DNA from: Fimenecus sp052273625
Lineage (GTDB): Bacteria > Bacillota > Clostridia > Oscillospirales > Acutalibacteraceae
DNA length: 64,000 bases
Direction of reading: 5' to 3'
Assembly (NCBI GenBank): GCA_052273625.1
Contig: DAVZHW010000004.1
Coordinates: 1 to 64,000, forward strand
The translations under genes were made by a program, and so were the position numbers. The notes under the pieces were generated by a model. It was not told the origin of the DNA and made no database searches. It saw only the letters and a list, made by a program, of their open reading frames with translations. Every line of letters starts with the position of its first letter. Position 1 is the first letter of the stretch. Shown here one piece after another: positions 50,625 to 59,892 of the stretch.

Positions 50625-51650
50625 ATGAAGGTTTGGGTCAGCTTGGTATTTGGATTGGTTTTAAGCTTTTTTATCTCGTTTCTTTTGGGATTTGTAATAA
50701 TTCCCGAATTGAGAAAGCTGAAATTCGGTCAAACTATACTTGATATAGGTCCTGCGTGGCATAAGTCAAAGCAGGGTACGCCGACAATGGGCGGAATAAT
50801 GTTTATAATAAGTACGGTTGTTTCGTTTGCAATCGTTATTATTACAGATAAGCTTCTCGGCGGTAATTTAATTGCAAGCGGAAGCGTTGTCGAGGACAGC
50901 GTTAAGGTTAAAACCTTCGCAGGAATACTTATGGCGCTCGGCTTCGGTATAATCGGCTTTGCAGACGACTATATTAAAGTTGCAAAGAAAAGAAATTTAG
51001 GTCTTACAATCAAGCAAAAGTCAATAGCGCAGATTTTGCTTATGCTCGCATATCTCGGCGCGCTTTATATGTCGGGAAATACTTTTATGAGCATTCCCTT
51101 TGTCGGAAATGTTGACCTTAAATGGTTCTTCTGGTTCTTCGGTATTGGCGTTATTTACCTTACCGTAAACGCAGTAAACTTTACCGACGGTGTTGACGGA
51201 CTTTGCGGCTCCGTTACGGCAAGTGCGGCACTCGCATTCGTTGTAATTGCAACGCTTAAAGGCTTCTTCGGTGTGGGCATACTTGCTTCGTGCCTTGCAG
51301 GCGGCTGTATAGGCTATCTTATTTGGAACTGGCATCCGTCAAAGGTAATAATGGGCGATACGGGCTCAATGTTCCTCGGAGGTATGGTTGTGGCTCTCGC
51401 TTATGCTATCGACTGTCCGCTTATCATACTTTTCCTCGGAATAATATATGTAATAGAAATGCTTTCCGACCTTATACAGATCGGCTATTTCAAAGCCACT
51501 CACGGCAAGCGTATTTTCAAAATGGCTCCCATTCATCATCATTTTGAGATGTGCGGCTGGAAAGAGGTCAAAATCGTAATTGTATTTACTCTTATAAATA
51601 TAATCGGCAGCGTTATAGGCGTCGCGCTTTTCTATTACGGTGCAAAATAA
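50625..51650 (+). CDS. mraY: Phospho-MurNAc-pentapeptide translocase MraY
   Basis: 341 residues, about ten membrane segments. Family motifs GTPTMGGIMFI near the start, FADDYIKVAKKRNLGL, NAVNFTDGVDGLCG, and the loop HHHFEMCGWKE carrying the conserved His cluster. It transfers phospho-MurNAc-pentapeptide to undecaprenyl phosphate, making lipid I. The ATG follows the murF stop directly. In most dcw clusters murD comes next, but here the next gene is ftsW. Confidence 0.97.
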   Translation: MKVWVSLVFGLVLSFFISFLLGFVIIPELRKLKFGQTILDIGPAWHKSKQGTPTMGGIMFIISTVVSFAIVIITDKLLGGNLIASGSVVEDSVKVKTFAGILMALGFGIIGFADDYIKVAKKRNLGLTIKQKSIAQILLMLAYLGALYMSGNTFMSIPFVGNVDLKWFFWFFGIGVIYLTVNAVNFTDGVDGLCGSVTASAALAFVVIATLKGFFGVGILASCLAGGCIGYLIWNWHPSKVIMGDTGSMFLGGMVVALAYAIDCPLIILFLGIIYVIEMLSDLIQIGYFKATHGKRIFKMAPIHHHFEMCGWKEVKIVIVFTLINIIGSVIGVALFYYGAK

Positions 51651-51682
51651 TAAAACAAAAATCAACTTGAAAGGAGAAAGCT

Positions 51683-52951
51683 ATGGCAGAGGCTAAAGCG
51701 AAGCCGTTACCGAAACAAAATTCGGCTTCAAAGGGCAAAAAAAAGAAAAGAAAGCGCCCCGATTTTCTTGCAAACGGAAGCTTTGATGTGCCTTTTCTTC
51801 TTTTGGTAATTATAATTCTTACAATAGGTGTCGTAATGCTCTTTTCCGCAAGCTACACCTATGCGTATTACAACAAAAACGGCGACAGCGCATATTTCTT
51901 CAAAAGGCAGCTTTTGTTTGCTGTTTTAGGCGTTGGCGCAATGCTCGCAATTTCAAAAGTCAAGTACGAATACTTTAAGCTTGTCGGCGTTTTAGGACTT
52001 CCGATAGCATGGCTTTTGCTTATAATTGTTCTTATTTTGCCTGCGAGATTCGGCGATTTCCACAGGTGGATATATATAGGCGGACTTTCATTTCAGCCGT
52101 CTGAAATCGCAAAGCTTGTGATAATTCTGTTCTGTGCTTGGGGTATGGAGCGAAACCACAAAAAGATAATCGGAAAAAGCGTAAATCAGTCAGCCTTTTC
52201 AAAGAAAATTTCAGAGCTCACAAACGGAAAAATCGTTGTATATGACTCGTTCGTTCAGCTCTGTCTTTACGGTGCCGTAATCGTTATAACGGCCGGCTTG
52301 GTTTATCTTGAAAATCATCTTTCCGGTACGCTTTTGATACTTGCTATCGGCGCTGTAATGATGTTTATGGGCGAGTTCAAAAAGCATTGGTTTATTATAA
52401 TCGGTATTGTAGCGGTTGTTCTGATTGTATTTGTTGTTACAAATCCCGAAATACTCGAAAAATACGCAGGCGCAAGAATTACCGCTTGGCTTGATAAGAG
52501 CTACGACCCGAAGGGCGCGCGTTGGCAGACGAATAACTCACTTTATGCCATTGGCTCGGGCGGACTTTTCGGCGCGGGACTCGGTAATTCAAAGCAAAAG
52601 CACCTTTTTGTTTCAGAGCCGCAGAACGACTTTATTTTCTCGATAGTTTGCGAAGAGTTGGGCTTTGTCGGTGCTTCGATAATCATTTTGCTTTTTGCAC
52701 TTCTTGTATGGAGAGGTGTTGTGATAGGAATACACGCAAAAGACAGATTCGGTGCGCTTACCGCAATCGGAATAGTTTTTCAGGTAGGTATGCAGACAGC
52801 ACTTAATATCGGCGTTGTAACCGACACGCTTCCGAATACGGGTATCAGCTTGCCGTTCTTCAGCTACGGCGGTACGTCGCTTATGATGCTGCTTGCCGAA
52901 ATGGGAATGGTGCTGTCGGTTTCAAGATATTCGAAGATGACTAAAAAATAA
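51683..52951 (+). CDS. ftsW: SEDS-family peptidoglycan polymerase (FtsW/SpoVE)
   Basis: 422 residues: a strongly basic cytoplasmic N-terminus (KGKKKKRKRPDF) and about ten membrane segments. SEDS signatures include GGLSFQPSEIAKL, EPQNDFIFSIVCEELG (with the catalytic Asp region), and LPFFSYGGTS near the end. It polymerises lipid II into glycan with the class B PBP encoded four genes upstream. A loop of about 40 residues between central membrane segments (RNHKKIIGKSVNQSAFSKK) seems longer than in B. subtilis SpoVE. FtsW and SpoVE cannot be told apart by sequence alone. AAAGGAG precedes the ATG. Confidence 0.93.
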   Translation: MAEAKAKPLPKQNSASKGKKKKRKRPDFLANGSFDVPFLLLVIIILTIGVVMLFSASYTYAYYNKNGDSAYFFKRQLLFAVLGVGAMLAISKVKYEYFKLVGVLGLPIAWLLLIIVLILPARFGDFHRWIYIGGLSFQPSEIAKLVIILFCAWGMERNHKKIIGKSVNQSAFSKKISELTNGKIVVYDSFVQLCLYGAVIVITAGLVYLENHLSGTLLILAIGAVMMFMGEFKKHWFIIIGIVAVVLIVFVVTNPEILEKYAGARITAWLDKSYDPKGARWQTNNSLYAIGSGGLFGAGLGNSKQKHLFVSEPQNDFIFSIVCEELGFVGASIIILLFALLVWRGVVIGIHAKDRFGALTAIGIVFQVGMQTALNIGVVTDTLPNTGISLPFFSYGGTSLMMLLAEMGMVLSVSRYSKMTKK

Positions 52952-52968
52952 ACTCAAAGGAGAACACA

Positions 52969-54087
52969 ATGAAGGTTATATTTGCGGCAGGCGGCACGGG
53001 CGGACATATAAATCCGGCTCTTGCGGCGGCAGGTGAATTAAGGCGCAGACACCCCGACGCCGAAATACTTTTTATCGGTACGAGCGACCATATGGAGTCA
53101 CGCCTTGTGCCTCAAGCAGGCTTTGATTTTAAGACTATAACTATTTCAGGCTTTCAGCGAAAGCTTACTGTAAAAAATATCATTAAAAACATAAAAACAC
53201 TCGGACTTATTGTTAAATCAAGCTCGCAGACTAAAAAGATATTAAAAGAGTTTAATCCCGATGCCGTTGTGGGCTTTGGCGGATACGTAAGCGGTCCCGT
53301 TGTCAGCACGGCTGTCAAAATGGGCATAAAAACCGCAATTCACGAGCAGAACGCTTTCCCCGGAGTTACAAACAAGACGCTTGCAAAGCAGGTTGACAGA
53401 GTAATGCTCACGGTTGAGGGCGCTGAAAAATATCTCTCTCCTAAAAATGAGCCGATAATCACGGGACTTCCCGTAAGACAGGCGATTTTCGATGCGGACA
53501 GAGATTTTGCCCGTTCAAAATTCGGCGTATCGGACGACACTGTGTTTGTGCTTTCAATGGGTGGCAGTCTCGGTGCTAAAGCAATAAACGAAAATATGGT
53601 TGAGGTCATAAAGGCTTTGCATAATGACAAAAACCTTTTCTTTATGCACTCAACGGGAAAATACGGCAAATGGGTTCCCGATAAGCTTCGTGAAGGCGGA
53701 GTTGAAACAGGCAAGGGAACGAATGTAATTATAAGAGAGTATATCGACGATATGGATATGTGCCTTGCGGCATCCGACCTTGTAATCAGCAGGGCAGGAG
53801 CGTCCTCGCTTTCTGAAATTGAGGCTGTCGGAAGAGCATCTGTGCTTATCCCGTCTCCGAATGTTGCCGAAAATCATCAGTATCACAATGCAATGACTCT
53901 TGTGAATTCCGATGCGGCAAGGGTAATCGAGGAAAAGGACTTAACGCCCGAATTGCTTACCGAAACCGTAAAAGAAATGACCTCTGACAGCGACCTTCTC
54001 GTTCGTTACGGCGAAAACGCAAGGAAGCTCAGCGTCGGCGACTCGGCGCAGAGAATTTGTAATGTTATCGAATCACTCCTGAATTAA
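52969..54087 (+). CDS. murG: Lipid II synthase MurG
   Basis: 372 residues. G-loop AAGGTGGHINPALA at the N-terminus, second loop GFGGYVSGPV, HEQNAFPGVTNK, and the UDP-GlcNAc-binding SMGGSLGAKAINE and SRAGASSLSEIEAVGRASVLIP in the C-domain. It adds GlcNAc to lipid I on the inner membrane face. AAAGGAG is 7 bases before the ATG, 17 bases after ftsW. Confidence 0.97.
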   Translation: MKVIFAAGGTGGHINPALAAAGELRRRHPDAEILFIGTSDHMESRLVPQAGFDFKTITISGFQRKLTVKNIIKNIKTLGLIVKSSSQTKKILKEFNPDAVVGFGGYVSGPVVSTAVKMGIKTAIHEQNAFPGVTNKTLAKQVDRVMLTVEGAEKYLSPKNEPIITGLPVRQAIFDADRDFARSKFGVSDDTVFVLSMGGSLGAKAINENMVEVIKALHNDKNLFFMHSTGKYGKWVPDKLREGGVETGKGTNVIIREYIDDMDMCLAASDLVISRAGASSLSEIEAVGRASVLIPSPNVAENHQYHNAMTLVNSDAARVIEEKDLTPELLTETVKEMTSDSDLLVRYGENARKLSVGDSAQRICNVIESLLN

Positions 54088-54147
54088 CATAAAACCGCAC
54101 ACAGCATAGTATGAAACAGCGATGCTTTTAACTGTGAGGTGTGCTTT

Positions 54148-55425
54148 ATGGATAAACTTGTCATAAACGGCTCAAAAAGACTTACGGGAGAAATTGAGGT
54201 CCACGGCTCCAAAAACAGCGTGCTGCCGATACTCGCCGCCTGTGTTTTGTCGCAGGGCGAAAATATCATACATAATTGTCCGATTCTCTCCGACGTTGAC
54301 GCCGCTTTGAAAATCCTTGTCGAATTAGGCTGTAAGGTTAAGCGTGAGGAGCATACCGTTTGTGTTGACTCAAGCGGTGTAAACGGCTTTGAAATTTCCG
54401 ATAGCCTTATGCGTGAAATGCGTTCATCGGTTATTTTTCTGGGTGCGATTTTGGGCAGAACAGGCAAGGCGGTGCTGTCAACGCCCGGTGGCTGTGAAAT
54501 CGGACTTCGACCTATCGATATGCACATAAGCGCAATGGAACAGCTCGGCGCAGAGGTCTTTGAAGAACACGGCAGACTGCATTTTGAGTGCAAAAACGGA
54601 CTTCACGGGGCAAGAGTGATTTTGCCGTTTCCGTCTGTCGGCGCTACGGAAAACATAATGATAGCCTCGTGCGTTGCAAATGGCACAACCGTTATAACAA
54701 ATGCAGCAAGAGAGCCTGAAATAAGCGACCTTGCAGATTTCTTAAACGGATGCGGAGCGAAAATTCACGGCGCAGGCGACAGTACGATTATCATTGACGG
54801 CGTTAAAAAGCTTACGGCGACCACGCACACGGTAATTCCCGACAGGATTGCCGCTTCAACATACCTGCTCGCAGGGGCGATAACCCACGGCAGAGTTTGT
54901 ATCAAAGAGATAATTCCTGCTCATTTAGGAGCGTTAATACCTATACTTAAACAGGCGGGCTGTGATATTTCGGTCAGCAACAGATGGATTTGCATTTCTT
55001 CTCCGCCAAGGCTCTCAAGAGTAAAAACGGTCAGAACAATGCCTTATCCGGGTTTCCCGACTGATGTTCAAGCGCCGTTGACGGCAATGCTGAGCGTGGC
55101 TGACGGCACATCGGTTGTCGTGGAAAATATATTCGAGTGCAGATATAAGCATGTGAGCGAGCTGATAAGGCTCGGTGCAAAAATCAATGTCGAGGGCAGA
55201 ACGGCGGTCATAGAGGGTGTGCCGTATCTTACGGGTGCTTCGGTGGTATCGCCCGATCTTCGCGGAGGCTTTGCGCTTGTAATTGCAGGACTTGCGGCAA
55301 AGGGCGAGACCGTGATAAGCGGTGTCGAGCATATAGACAGGGGTTACGAAAATCCCGAAAAATTGTTGTCGGCACTCGGTGCGGACGTTAAAAGGAACAA
55401 AGAGAATGGAACAGAAAAGAAGTAG
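54148..55425 (+). CDS. murA: UDP-GlcNAc enolpyruvyl transferase MurA
   Basis: About 425 residues, the usual length. LVINGSKRLTGEIEVHGSKNSVLP at the start, MRSSVIFLGAILGRTG, and TPGGCEIGLRPIDMHI, where the Cys is the active-site residue attacked by fosfomycin. This is the first committed step of wall synthesis: transfer of enolpyruvate from PEP to UDP-GlcNAc. The frame also opens at GTG 54139, but ATG 54148 has GAGGT 7 bases upstream. It sits where murB often lies in other dcw clusters. Confidence 0.95.
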   Translation: MDKLVINGSKRLTGEIEVHGSKNSVLPILAACVLSQGENIIHNCPILSDVDAALKILVELGCKVKREEHTVCVDSSGVNGFEISDSLMREMRSSVIFLGAILGRTGKAVLSTPGGCEIGLRPIDMHISAMEQLGAEVFEEHGRLHFECKNGLHGARVILPFPSVGATENIMIASCVANGTTVITNAAREPEISDLADFLNGCGAKIHGAGDSTIIIDGVKKLTATTHTVIPDRIAASTYLLAGAITHGRVCIKEIIPAHLGALIPILKQAGCDISVSNRWICISSPPRLSRVKTVRTMPYPGFPTDVQAPLTAMLSVADGTSVVVENIFECRYKHVSELIRLGAKINVEGRTAVIEGVPYLTGASVVSPDLRGGFALVIAGLAAKGETVISGVEHIDRGYENPEKLLSALGADVKRNKENGTEKK

Positions 55426-56329
55426 AACACAAGCATCTCAAAGGACACCGACACAGGCTCGGAGAACGGCACAAAAACCGGTAGAGCCTATGTCGAGGGA
55501 TGAGGTGCGCCGCAAGAAAAACCTTGAAAGGCGAAAAAAGAGAAAAAGAAATAAGATAATCGGCTATACCGTTGTAATTATACTGATTATTGCAGCTGCA
55601 ATAGCTCTTTCGCTTACGGTGTTTTTCAAAATTCAGTCCGTAAACGTGACGGGCGACGATATATATAATGCCGAAACGATAGTTGCTGCCTCGGGACTTA
55701 ACGTCGGCGAAAATATGTTCAAATCATCAAAAAAGGACATTTCAAATAATCTTGAAACAAGCCTGCCGTATATTGAAAGCGTTCGTGTAAATCGAAGTCC
55801 GACGGGAAATGTTACATTGGCAGTTACCGCCGCAAAGGCAGAGCTTGCCATTGACTGCGGAGAGGGTTACATACTTCTTAATAAAAACGGAAAGGTGCTT
55901 GAGGACGGCGTTGTTTCGATAAACGAGGGCGTTACAACCGTCACCGCAAGCGCAATAGTAACGGCGACTCCGGGCGACGTCATAGTATTTGAAAACGAGC
56001 AGGATACTCAAACGCTCAGGGATATAAAAGCCATAATAGACAGCAAGCAGATTGAAAAAATCACGGACATAAACATCACGCAAAATTCTTCGGTTATCCT
56101 CACTTACGATATGCGAATAACCCTTGAGGTAGGTATGGTGTCAGCCCTTGAGCAGAAAATCGATTTTATTAAGGCAACTCTGGACAAGCTGAATTCCGAC
56201 GAGCCCAATTTCGAGGGAAGCATTGATTTTACGGTTGAAAACAAGGCTTTTGTCAACGAAAAGACGGAGCAGACGACAGCTGCGCCGATCGTGGCAGCTC
56301 AACCCGAAGCACAGGGAGCAGCCGCATAA
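55406..56329 (+). CDS. ftsQ: FtsQ/DivIB division protein
   Basis: About 307 residues: a basic cytoplasmic N-terminus (RRKKNLERRKKRKRNK), one membrane segment (IIGYTVVIILIIAAAIALSLTVFF), a POTRA-like domain (IQSVNVTGDDIYNAETIVAASG), a beta domain, and an Ala/Thr-rich tail. It is the third partner of FtsL and DivIC at the septum. ATG at 55406 (MEQKRSRTQ) has AAAGGA upstream and overlaps murA by 20 bases. A GTG at 55379 is less likely. Confidence 0.9.
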   Translation: MEQKRSRTQASQRTPTQARRTAQKPVEPMSRDEVRRKKNLERRKKRKRNKIIGYTVVIILIIAAAIALSLTVFFKIQSVNVTGDDIYNAETIVAASGLNVGENMFKSSKKDISNNLETSLPYIESVRVNRSPTGNVTLAVTAAKAELAIDCGEGYILLNKNGKVLEDGVVSINEGVTTVTASAIVTATPGDVIVFENEQDTQTLRDIKAIIDSKQIEKITDINITQNSSVILTYDMRITLEVGMVSALEQKIDFIKATLDKLNSDEPNFEGSIDFTVENKAFVNEKTEQTTAAPIVAAQPEAQGAAA

Positions 56330-56347
56330 ATCTTATTAAAAAAATTG

Positions 56348-56376
56348 TTGATATTATATTCTTAATGTGTTACAAT
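56348..56376 (+). promoter_or_regulatory. Promoter of ftsZ
   Basis: TTGATA (56348-56353), 17-base spacer, TACAAT (56371-56376), about 70 bases before the ftsZ ATG in a 117-base A+T-rich gap. It would let ftsZ be expressed apart from the rest of the dcw operon. Confidence 0.75.
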
Positions 56377-56446
56377 AACCTAAATAGGTATTAAAATCTA
56401 TACTTAGGTGTGAAATAAAGTCTAATATATATAGGAGGATTACAAA

Positions 56447-57565
56447 ATGCAATTTGAAATGGACAATTCTTTCAAAGACATTACTAATATTAAAGTTATA
56501 GGCGTAGGCGGAGGCGGCGGAAACGCTATCAACCGTATGGTCGAAATGCAGATTGACGGCGTTGAGCTTATTGCCGTAAATACCGATAAACAGGCTCTTT
56601 GCTTCTCAAAGGCGCCCACTAAAATTCAGATAGGCGAGAAAATCACAGGGGGCAGAGGCGCAGGCGCAAACCCCGAGATTGGCAGAATGGCAGCCGAGGA
56701 AAGCCGTGAAGCTATCGAGGAAGTTCTCAACGATACTCAGATGGTATTTATTACCGCAGGTATGGGTGGCGGAACAGGTACAGGTGCAGCTCCCGTTATC
56801 GCTGAGATTGCTCGTTCAAAGGATATTCTTACAGTAGGTATCGTTACAAAACCGTTCGCATTTGAGGGCAAGCACCGTATGCAGCAGGCTGAAGCGGGTA
56901 TCGCAGAGCTTGCAGGCAATGTGGACAGCCTTATCATAATCCCCAACGAAAGACTTAAAAATGTATCCGCTGAAAAGATTACTCTTGCCAACGGCTTTAA
57001 GGTTGCAAATGATGTACTCGTTGACGGTGTAAGAAGCATTTCCGACCTTATCGTTAACGCTGCTCTTATCAACCTTGACTTCGCAGATGTTACCGCTGTT
57101 ATGAAAAATGCAGGACACGCTCATATGGGTATCGGCAGAGCAAGAGGTAAGGACAGAGCAGAGCAGGCTGTTAAGGCAGCTATCACAAGTCCGCTTCTTG
57201 AGTCAACAATTGACGGCGCAACAGGTGTTATTATCTGCTTCAAGGCTCCCGAGGATGTCGGACTTGAGGAAATCGACACCGCAGCAGGTATCGTTCGTGC
57301 AGCGGCTGCCGAGAATGCAAACATTATCTTCGGTGTCGATTTGAGCCCCGAGGATTCGGAAGATGACGAGATGGTTATTACCGTTATCGCAACAGGCTTC
57401 GGCGACAATGCAGGCAAGCCTTCAAGCGTCGGCTCCTTCTTTAAGGAAGAGTCTCCGTTGCTCTACCCGATGGACGACATCAGCTCAACAAGCTCTGACG
57501 AAGCAAGCGGCGATTCAAGCACTAAGTATTCCGAGTTTATCGACATAATCAACGGCAAGAAATAA
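56447..57565 (+). CDS. ftsZ: Cell division GTPase FtsZ
   Basis: 372 residues. GTP-binding VGGGGGNAINRM, the tubulin signature GGGTGTGAAPV, and the T7 region NLDFADVTAVMKNAG are all present. It polymerises into the Z ring that organises division. The C-terminus reads SSTKYSEFIDIINGKK and lacks a clear DIPxFLR-type peptide, the usual contact for FtsA, SepF and ZipA. No ftsA lies in the cluster. AGGAGG precedes the ATG. Confidence 0.97.
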   Translation: MQFEMDNSFKDITNIKVIGVGGGGGNAINRMVEMQIDGVELIAVNTDKQALCFSKAPTKIQIGEKITGGRGAGANPEIGRMAAEESREAIEEVLNDTQMVFITAGMGGGTGTGAAPVIAEIARSKDILTVGIVTKPFAFEGKHRMQQAEAGIAELAGNVDSLIIIPNERLKNVSAEKITLANGFKVANDVLVDGVRSISDLIVNAALINLDFADVTAVMKNAGHAHMGIGRARGKDRAEQAVKAAITSPLLESTIDGATGVIICFKAPEDVGLEEIDTAAGIVRAAAAENANIIFGVDLSPEDSEDDEMVITVIATGFGDNAGKPSSVGSFFKEESPLLYPMDDISSTSSDEASGDSSTKYSEFIDIINGKK

Positions 57566-57593
57566 TCGTTGCTTATAATTAAAATAATTTCAA

Positions 57594-57630
57594 TTCACAC
57601 TCATTATTTTTAATGGGTGTGTATTTTTTT
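57594..57630 (+). terminator. Terminator after ftsZ
   Basis: CACACTCATTA pairs with TAATGGGTGTG (11 pairs, one T-G) around a TTTT loop, followed by TATTTTTTT. It lies about 30 bases past the ftsZ stop and separates the dcw cluster from the sigma factor unit. Confidence 0.8.
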
Positions 57631-57694
57631 ATCAAAAAGTGTAGCAATTTAATACGAAAGTATAGTATATTAGTGAGGACAAGGAGGCGAGGGA

Positions 57695-58252
57695 ATGATA
57701 AGCGACAATGAAATAATAGCTCTGTTTTTCAACCGTTCGCAGGAAGCTGTAAAGGAGCTTGCTGACAAATACGGGAAAATATGTGTAAATTTTTCATACC
57801 GTATTTTGAAAAACGATTGTGACGCCCAAGAGTGCGTGAACGATTCATACCTTGCCGTGTGGAACACCGTGCCGCCTAATAAGCCCAATCCGCTGAAAAC
57901 ATATTTAATGAAAATCGTTCGCAACATTTCTTTGGTAAAGTACAAAAGCAATACGGCGCAAAAGCGAAATTCTTATTATGACGCTTCGCTTGAAGAGCTT
58001 GAAAACGTGATTTTTGAAAATGACAGCGTTGAAATTCAAGCGGAAAATAGCGAGCTGACGGAATATATCAACAAATTTCTTGCGACCTTATCAAAAGAGG
58101 ACAGGGTAATATTCTTAAAAAGATATTGGTTTTGTCAGCCTTATTCGGAAATAGCGGCTTCGGTTAATTTGAGCGAGAAAAATGTTTCGGTAAGGCTGAC
58201 GAGGGCAAGAAAAAAGCTGAAAAAATACTTGGAGAAGGAGGGCGTGCTTTAA
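57695..58252 (+). CDS. ECF-type RNA polymerase sigma factor
   Basis: 185 residues with sigma region 2 (VNFSYRILKNDCDAQECVNDSYLAVWNTVP) and region 4 (LSKEDRVIFLKRYWFCQPYSEIAASVNLSEKNVSVRLTRARKKLKK), no regions 1 or 3: the extracytoplasmic-function layout. AAGGAGG lies 7 bases before the ATG. The next gene overlaps its stop by one base and encodes a membrane protein with the topology of an anti-sigma factor, so signal transduction across the membrane is likely. No clear ECF promoter motif was found upstream. Confidence 0.88.
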   Translation: MISDNEIIALFFNRSQEAVKELADKYGKICVNFSYRILKNDCDAQECVNDSYLAVWNTVPPNKPNPLKTYLMKIVRNISLVKYKSNTAQKRNSYYDASLEELENVIFENDSVEIQAENSELTEYINKFLATLSKEDRVIFLKRYWFCQPYSEIAASVNLSEKNVSVRLTRARKKLKKYLEKEGVL

Positions 58253-58905
58253 TGAATGTTCAAGAGCTTTCGGAGGCTATGACGGATATTTCCGACGAAT
58301 ATATCGAAGAAGCATATAATTACCAAAGGGCAAGCGTTTTTGATTTCAAAAAAGCACTTTCTGCCGTTGCAACGATAGCTGTTTTGGTTGCGGTTGCTTT
58401 AGCTGTACATTTTTATACTAATGAACCCGTTTCCACGCAGCCGAGCGATAAGGCGGTCGAAACCTCCGATTACACCAAAGATTTTTCCGCAACCAATTCC
58501 GCCTATGACCTTGCGGCTCCCGCTGTAATTCAAAAGCGCCCTAAAAGCATTAAATCAAAAGTGAAAAAGCAGATTAAATCAGATTACCTTTCATATTCTC
58601 AAAGTGATATGGAAAGCGAGGCTTTTGACATAATCTATTGCGGCACATATAACGGAAATATCGCTTTTAAGGTCATCTTAAAGGATGGACAAAACGGCGG
58701 AAATATGATTTTTGAAGGCTTTGCCGATCCGAACGGAAAATACTCTTTTTTGACCTTTAATTATAAAGAAAGTGAACCGGTTTTGCTTTGGTCTGAAAAG
58801 GAGGGGATAAGCACACTTACACAAAACTATGATAAAGGCACATTGAATTACGAACAGGTATTTTCAATTTGGTATTGGATATTCACTGAAACAGGAGAGG
58901 TTTGA
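58252..58905 (+). CDS. Probable membrane anti-sigma factor
   Basis: 217 residues: ~35-residue cytoplasmic N-terminus with LSEAMTDISDEYIEEAYNYQ, one membrane segment (ALSAVATIAVLVAVALAVHF), and an outside domain (KQIKSDYLSYSQSDMESEAFDIIYCG...). The N-terminal segment resembles the sigma-binding part of such factors encoded beside ECF genes of Clostridia. The outside domain is unrecognised. Its ATG shares a base with the sigma factor stop. Membrane topology and coupling make the role likely though not proved. Confidence 0.7.
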   Translation: MNVQELSEAMTDISDEYIEEAYNYQRASVFDFKKALSAVATIAVLVAVALAVHFYTNEPVSTQPSDKAVETSDYTKDFSATNSAYDLAAPAVIQKRPKSIKSKVKKQIKSDYLSYSQSDMESEAFDIIYCGTYNGNIAFKVILKDGQNGGNMIFEGFADPNGKYSFLTFNYKESEPVLLWSEKEGISTLTQNYDKGTLNYEQVFSIWYWIFTETGEV

Positions 58906-58907
58906 TT

Positions 58908-59462
58908 ATGAAAAAGAAAATATTTGCTTTGACTCTTTGTCTTATTTTTATTCTCGCTGCTTTATGCGTGCAGTTTGTCAGCGCTTTGCCCGAAATGAAT
59001 GACCGTGATATGTCGCAGCAAAGCAGAAGCATTGACGAGTACAGAAAAATTCTTGACGCCGTAAATCGGGAAAAAGATAATTCGGTACAATCGGACTCTT
59101 TGGGAGAAGATCTCGCAGATGTATATGCCGGCGCATATATCAACGGAGAAAATCTTCTTGTGATAAATGTTACAAATGCGACTGACGGCATAAAAGAGAA
59201 AATAAAAAGCATATCGGGAAATCCCGATGTTATAATAAACGAAGTTGAATTTTCTTCATCCGAAATTGATAAGGCTTATGAAAAGCTTGTCGGCAACATG
59301 GAAAATGCACCGTATTTTAAGGTAACGGTTTCCGAAAAGGATAACACTGTGTATATAACGGGCGAAAGTGCAGAGGACTGTAACCGTTATATCCTTGAAA
59401 ACGGATACAATCCCGCAATGATAACCGTCGTCGAGGGGCAAAATACCGTTGAAAATTGCTGA
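58908..59462 (+). CDS. Secreted protein of the sigma factor unit
   Basis: 184 residues with a signal peptide (KIFALTLCLIFILAALCVQF, cleavage near VSA-LPE). The mature part is mixed alpha/beta, with a single Cys pair near the end (AEDCN... VENC) and no known motif. It starts directly after the anti-sigma gene with GGAGAGG upstream and is followed by a terminator, so it is the third gene of the unit. It may be the sensed or effector protein. ATG 58908 is chosen over TTG 58902. Confidence 0.55.
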   Translation: MKKKIFALTLCLIFILAALCVQFVSALPEMNDRDMSQQSRSIDEYRKILDAVNREKDNSVQSDSLGEDLADVYAGAYINGENLLVINVTNATDGIKEKIKSISGNPDVIINEVEFSSSEIDKAYEKLVGNMENAPYFKVTVSEKDNTVYITGESAEDCNRYILENGYNPAMITVVEGQNTVENC

Positions 59463-59473
59463 AATATAAATTT

Positions 59474-59510
59474 AAGCGTATCGCAGATTTTTCTGCGGTA
59501 CGCTTTTTTA
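59474..59510. terminator. Bidirectional terminator
   Basis: AAGCGTATCGCAGA pairs with TCTGCGGTACGCTT (14 pairs, one mismatch or G-T) with a short loop, T run to the right and A-rich sequence to the left. It ends the sigma unit (plus strand) and the DUF4363/DUF421 pair (minus strand, stop at 59512). Confidence 0.85.
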
Positions 59511-59511
59511 A

Positions 59512-59892
59512 TTAAAACACATTTTCGATTTTAGGCTTTTCCGCATCTATCATTTTTTCAAGCAGTATAATATTTTCCGAGCAAATTTCAACAATGTCAC
59601 AATCCGTGTTTCGTTCCGCCTTGCTTTTCAGTGTCCTGAAATTTATATCAATGTCGTCAATTTCATCGTGGTTGCAGTAAATTCCGAAACGCACCCGTGC
59701 CTTTTCCCATTTTTTAACCGAAGCGGTCAAATTTTCCGAAACCGAGTTTTCTCCGCTTGTTTCTGCGGTTTCAATAGTCTTTTCGAGCGACGATATTATT
59801 TCGTTTCCCGTCCTTTTAAGGTCAAAATAGCTGTAAACCGATACTGTCGTAACAAAGGCTATTAAAACGATTGCAATTACAACTCTTTTCAT
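59512..59892 (-). CDS. DUF4363-family membrane-anchored protein
   Basis: 126 residues with an N-terminal signal anchor (VVIAIVLIAFVTTVSVYSYF) and a helical outside domain (EIISSLEKTIETAETS..., KWEKARVRFGIYCNHDEIDDID). This is the DUF4363 pattern. Its start overlaps the stop of the DUF421 gene by 4 bases (ATGA). The two families are commonly neighbours in Clostridia and likely act together. The function is not known. Confidence 0.75.
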   Translation of the reverse strand: MKRVVIAIVLIAFVTTVSVYSYFDLKRTGNEIISSLEKTIETAETSGENSVSENLTASVKKWEKARVRFGIYCNHDEIDDIDINFRTLKSKAERNTDCDIVEICSENIILLEKMIDAEKPKIENVF

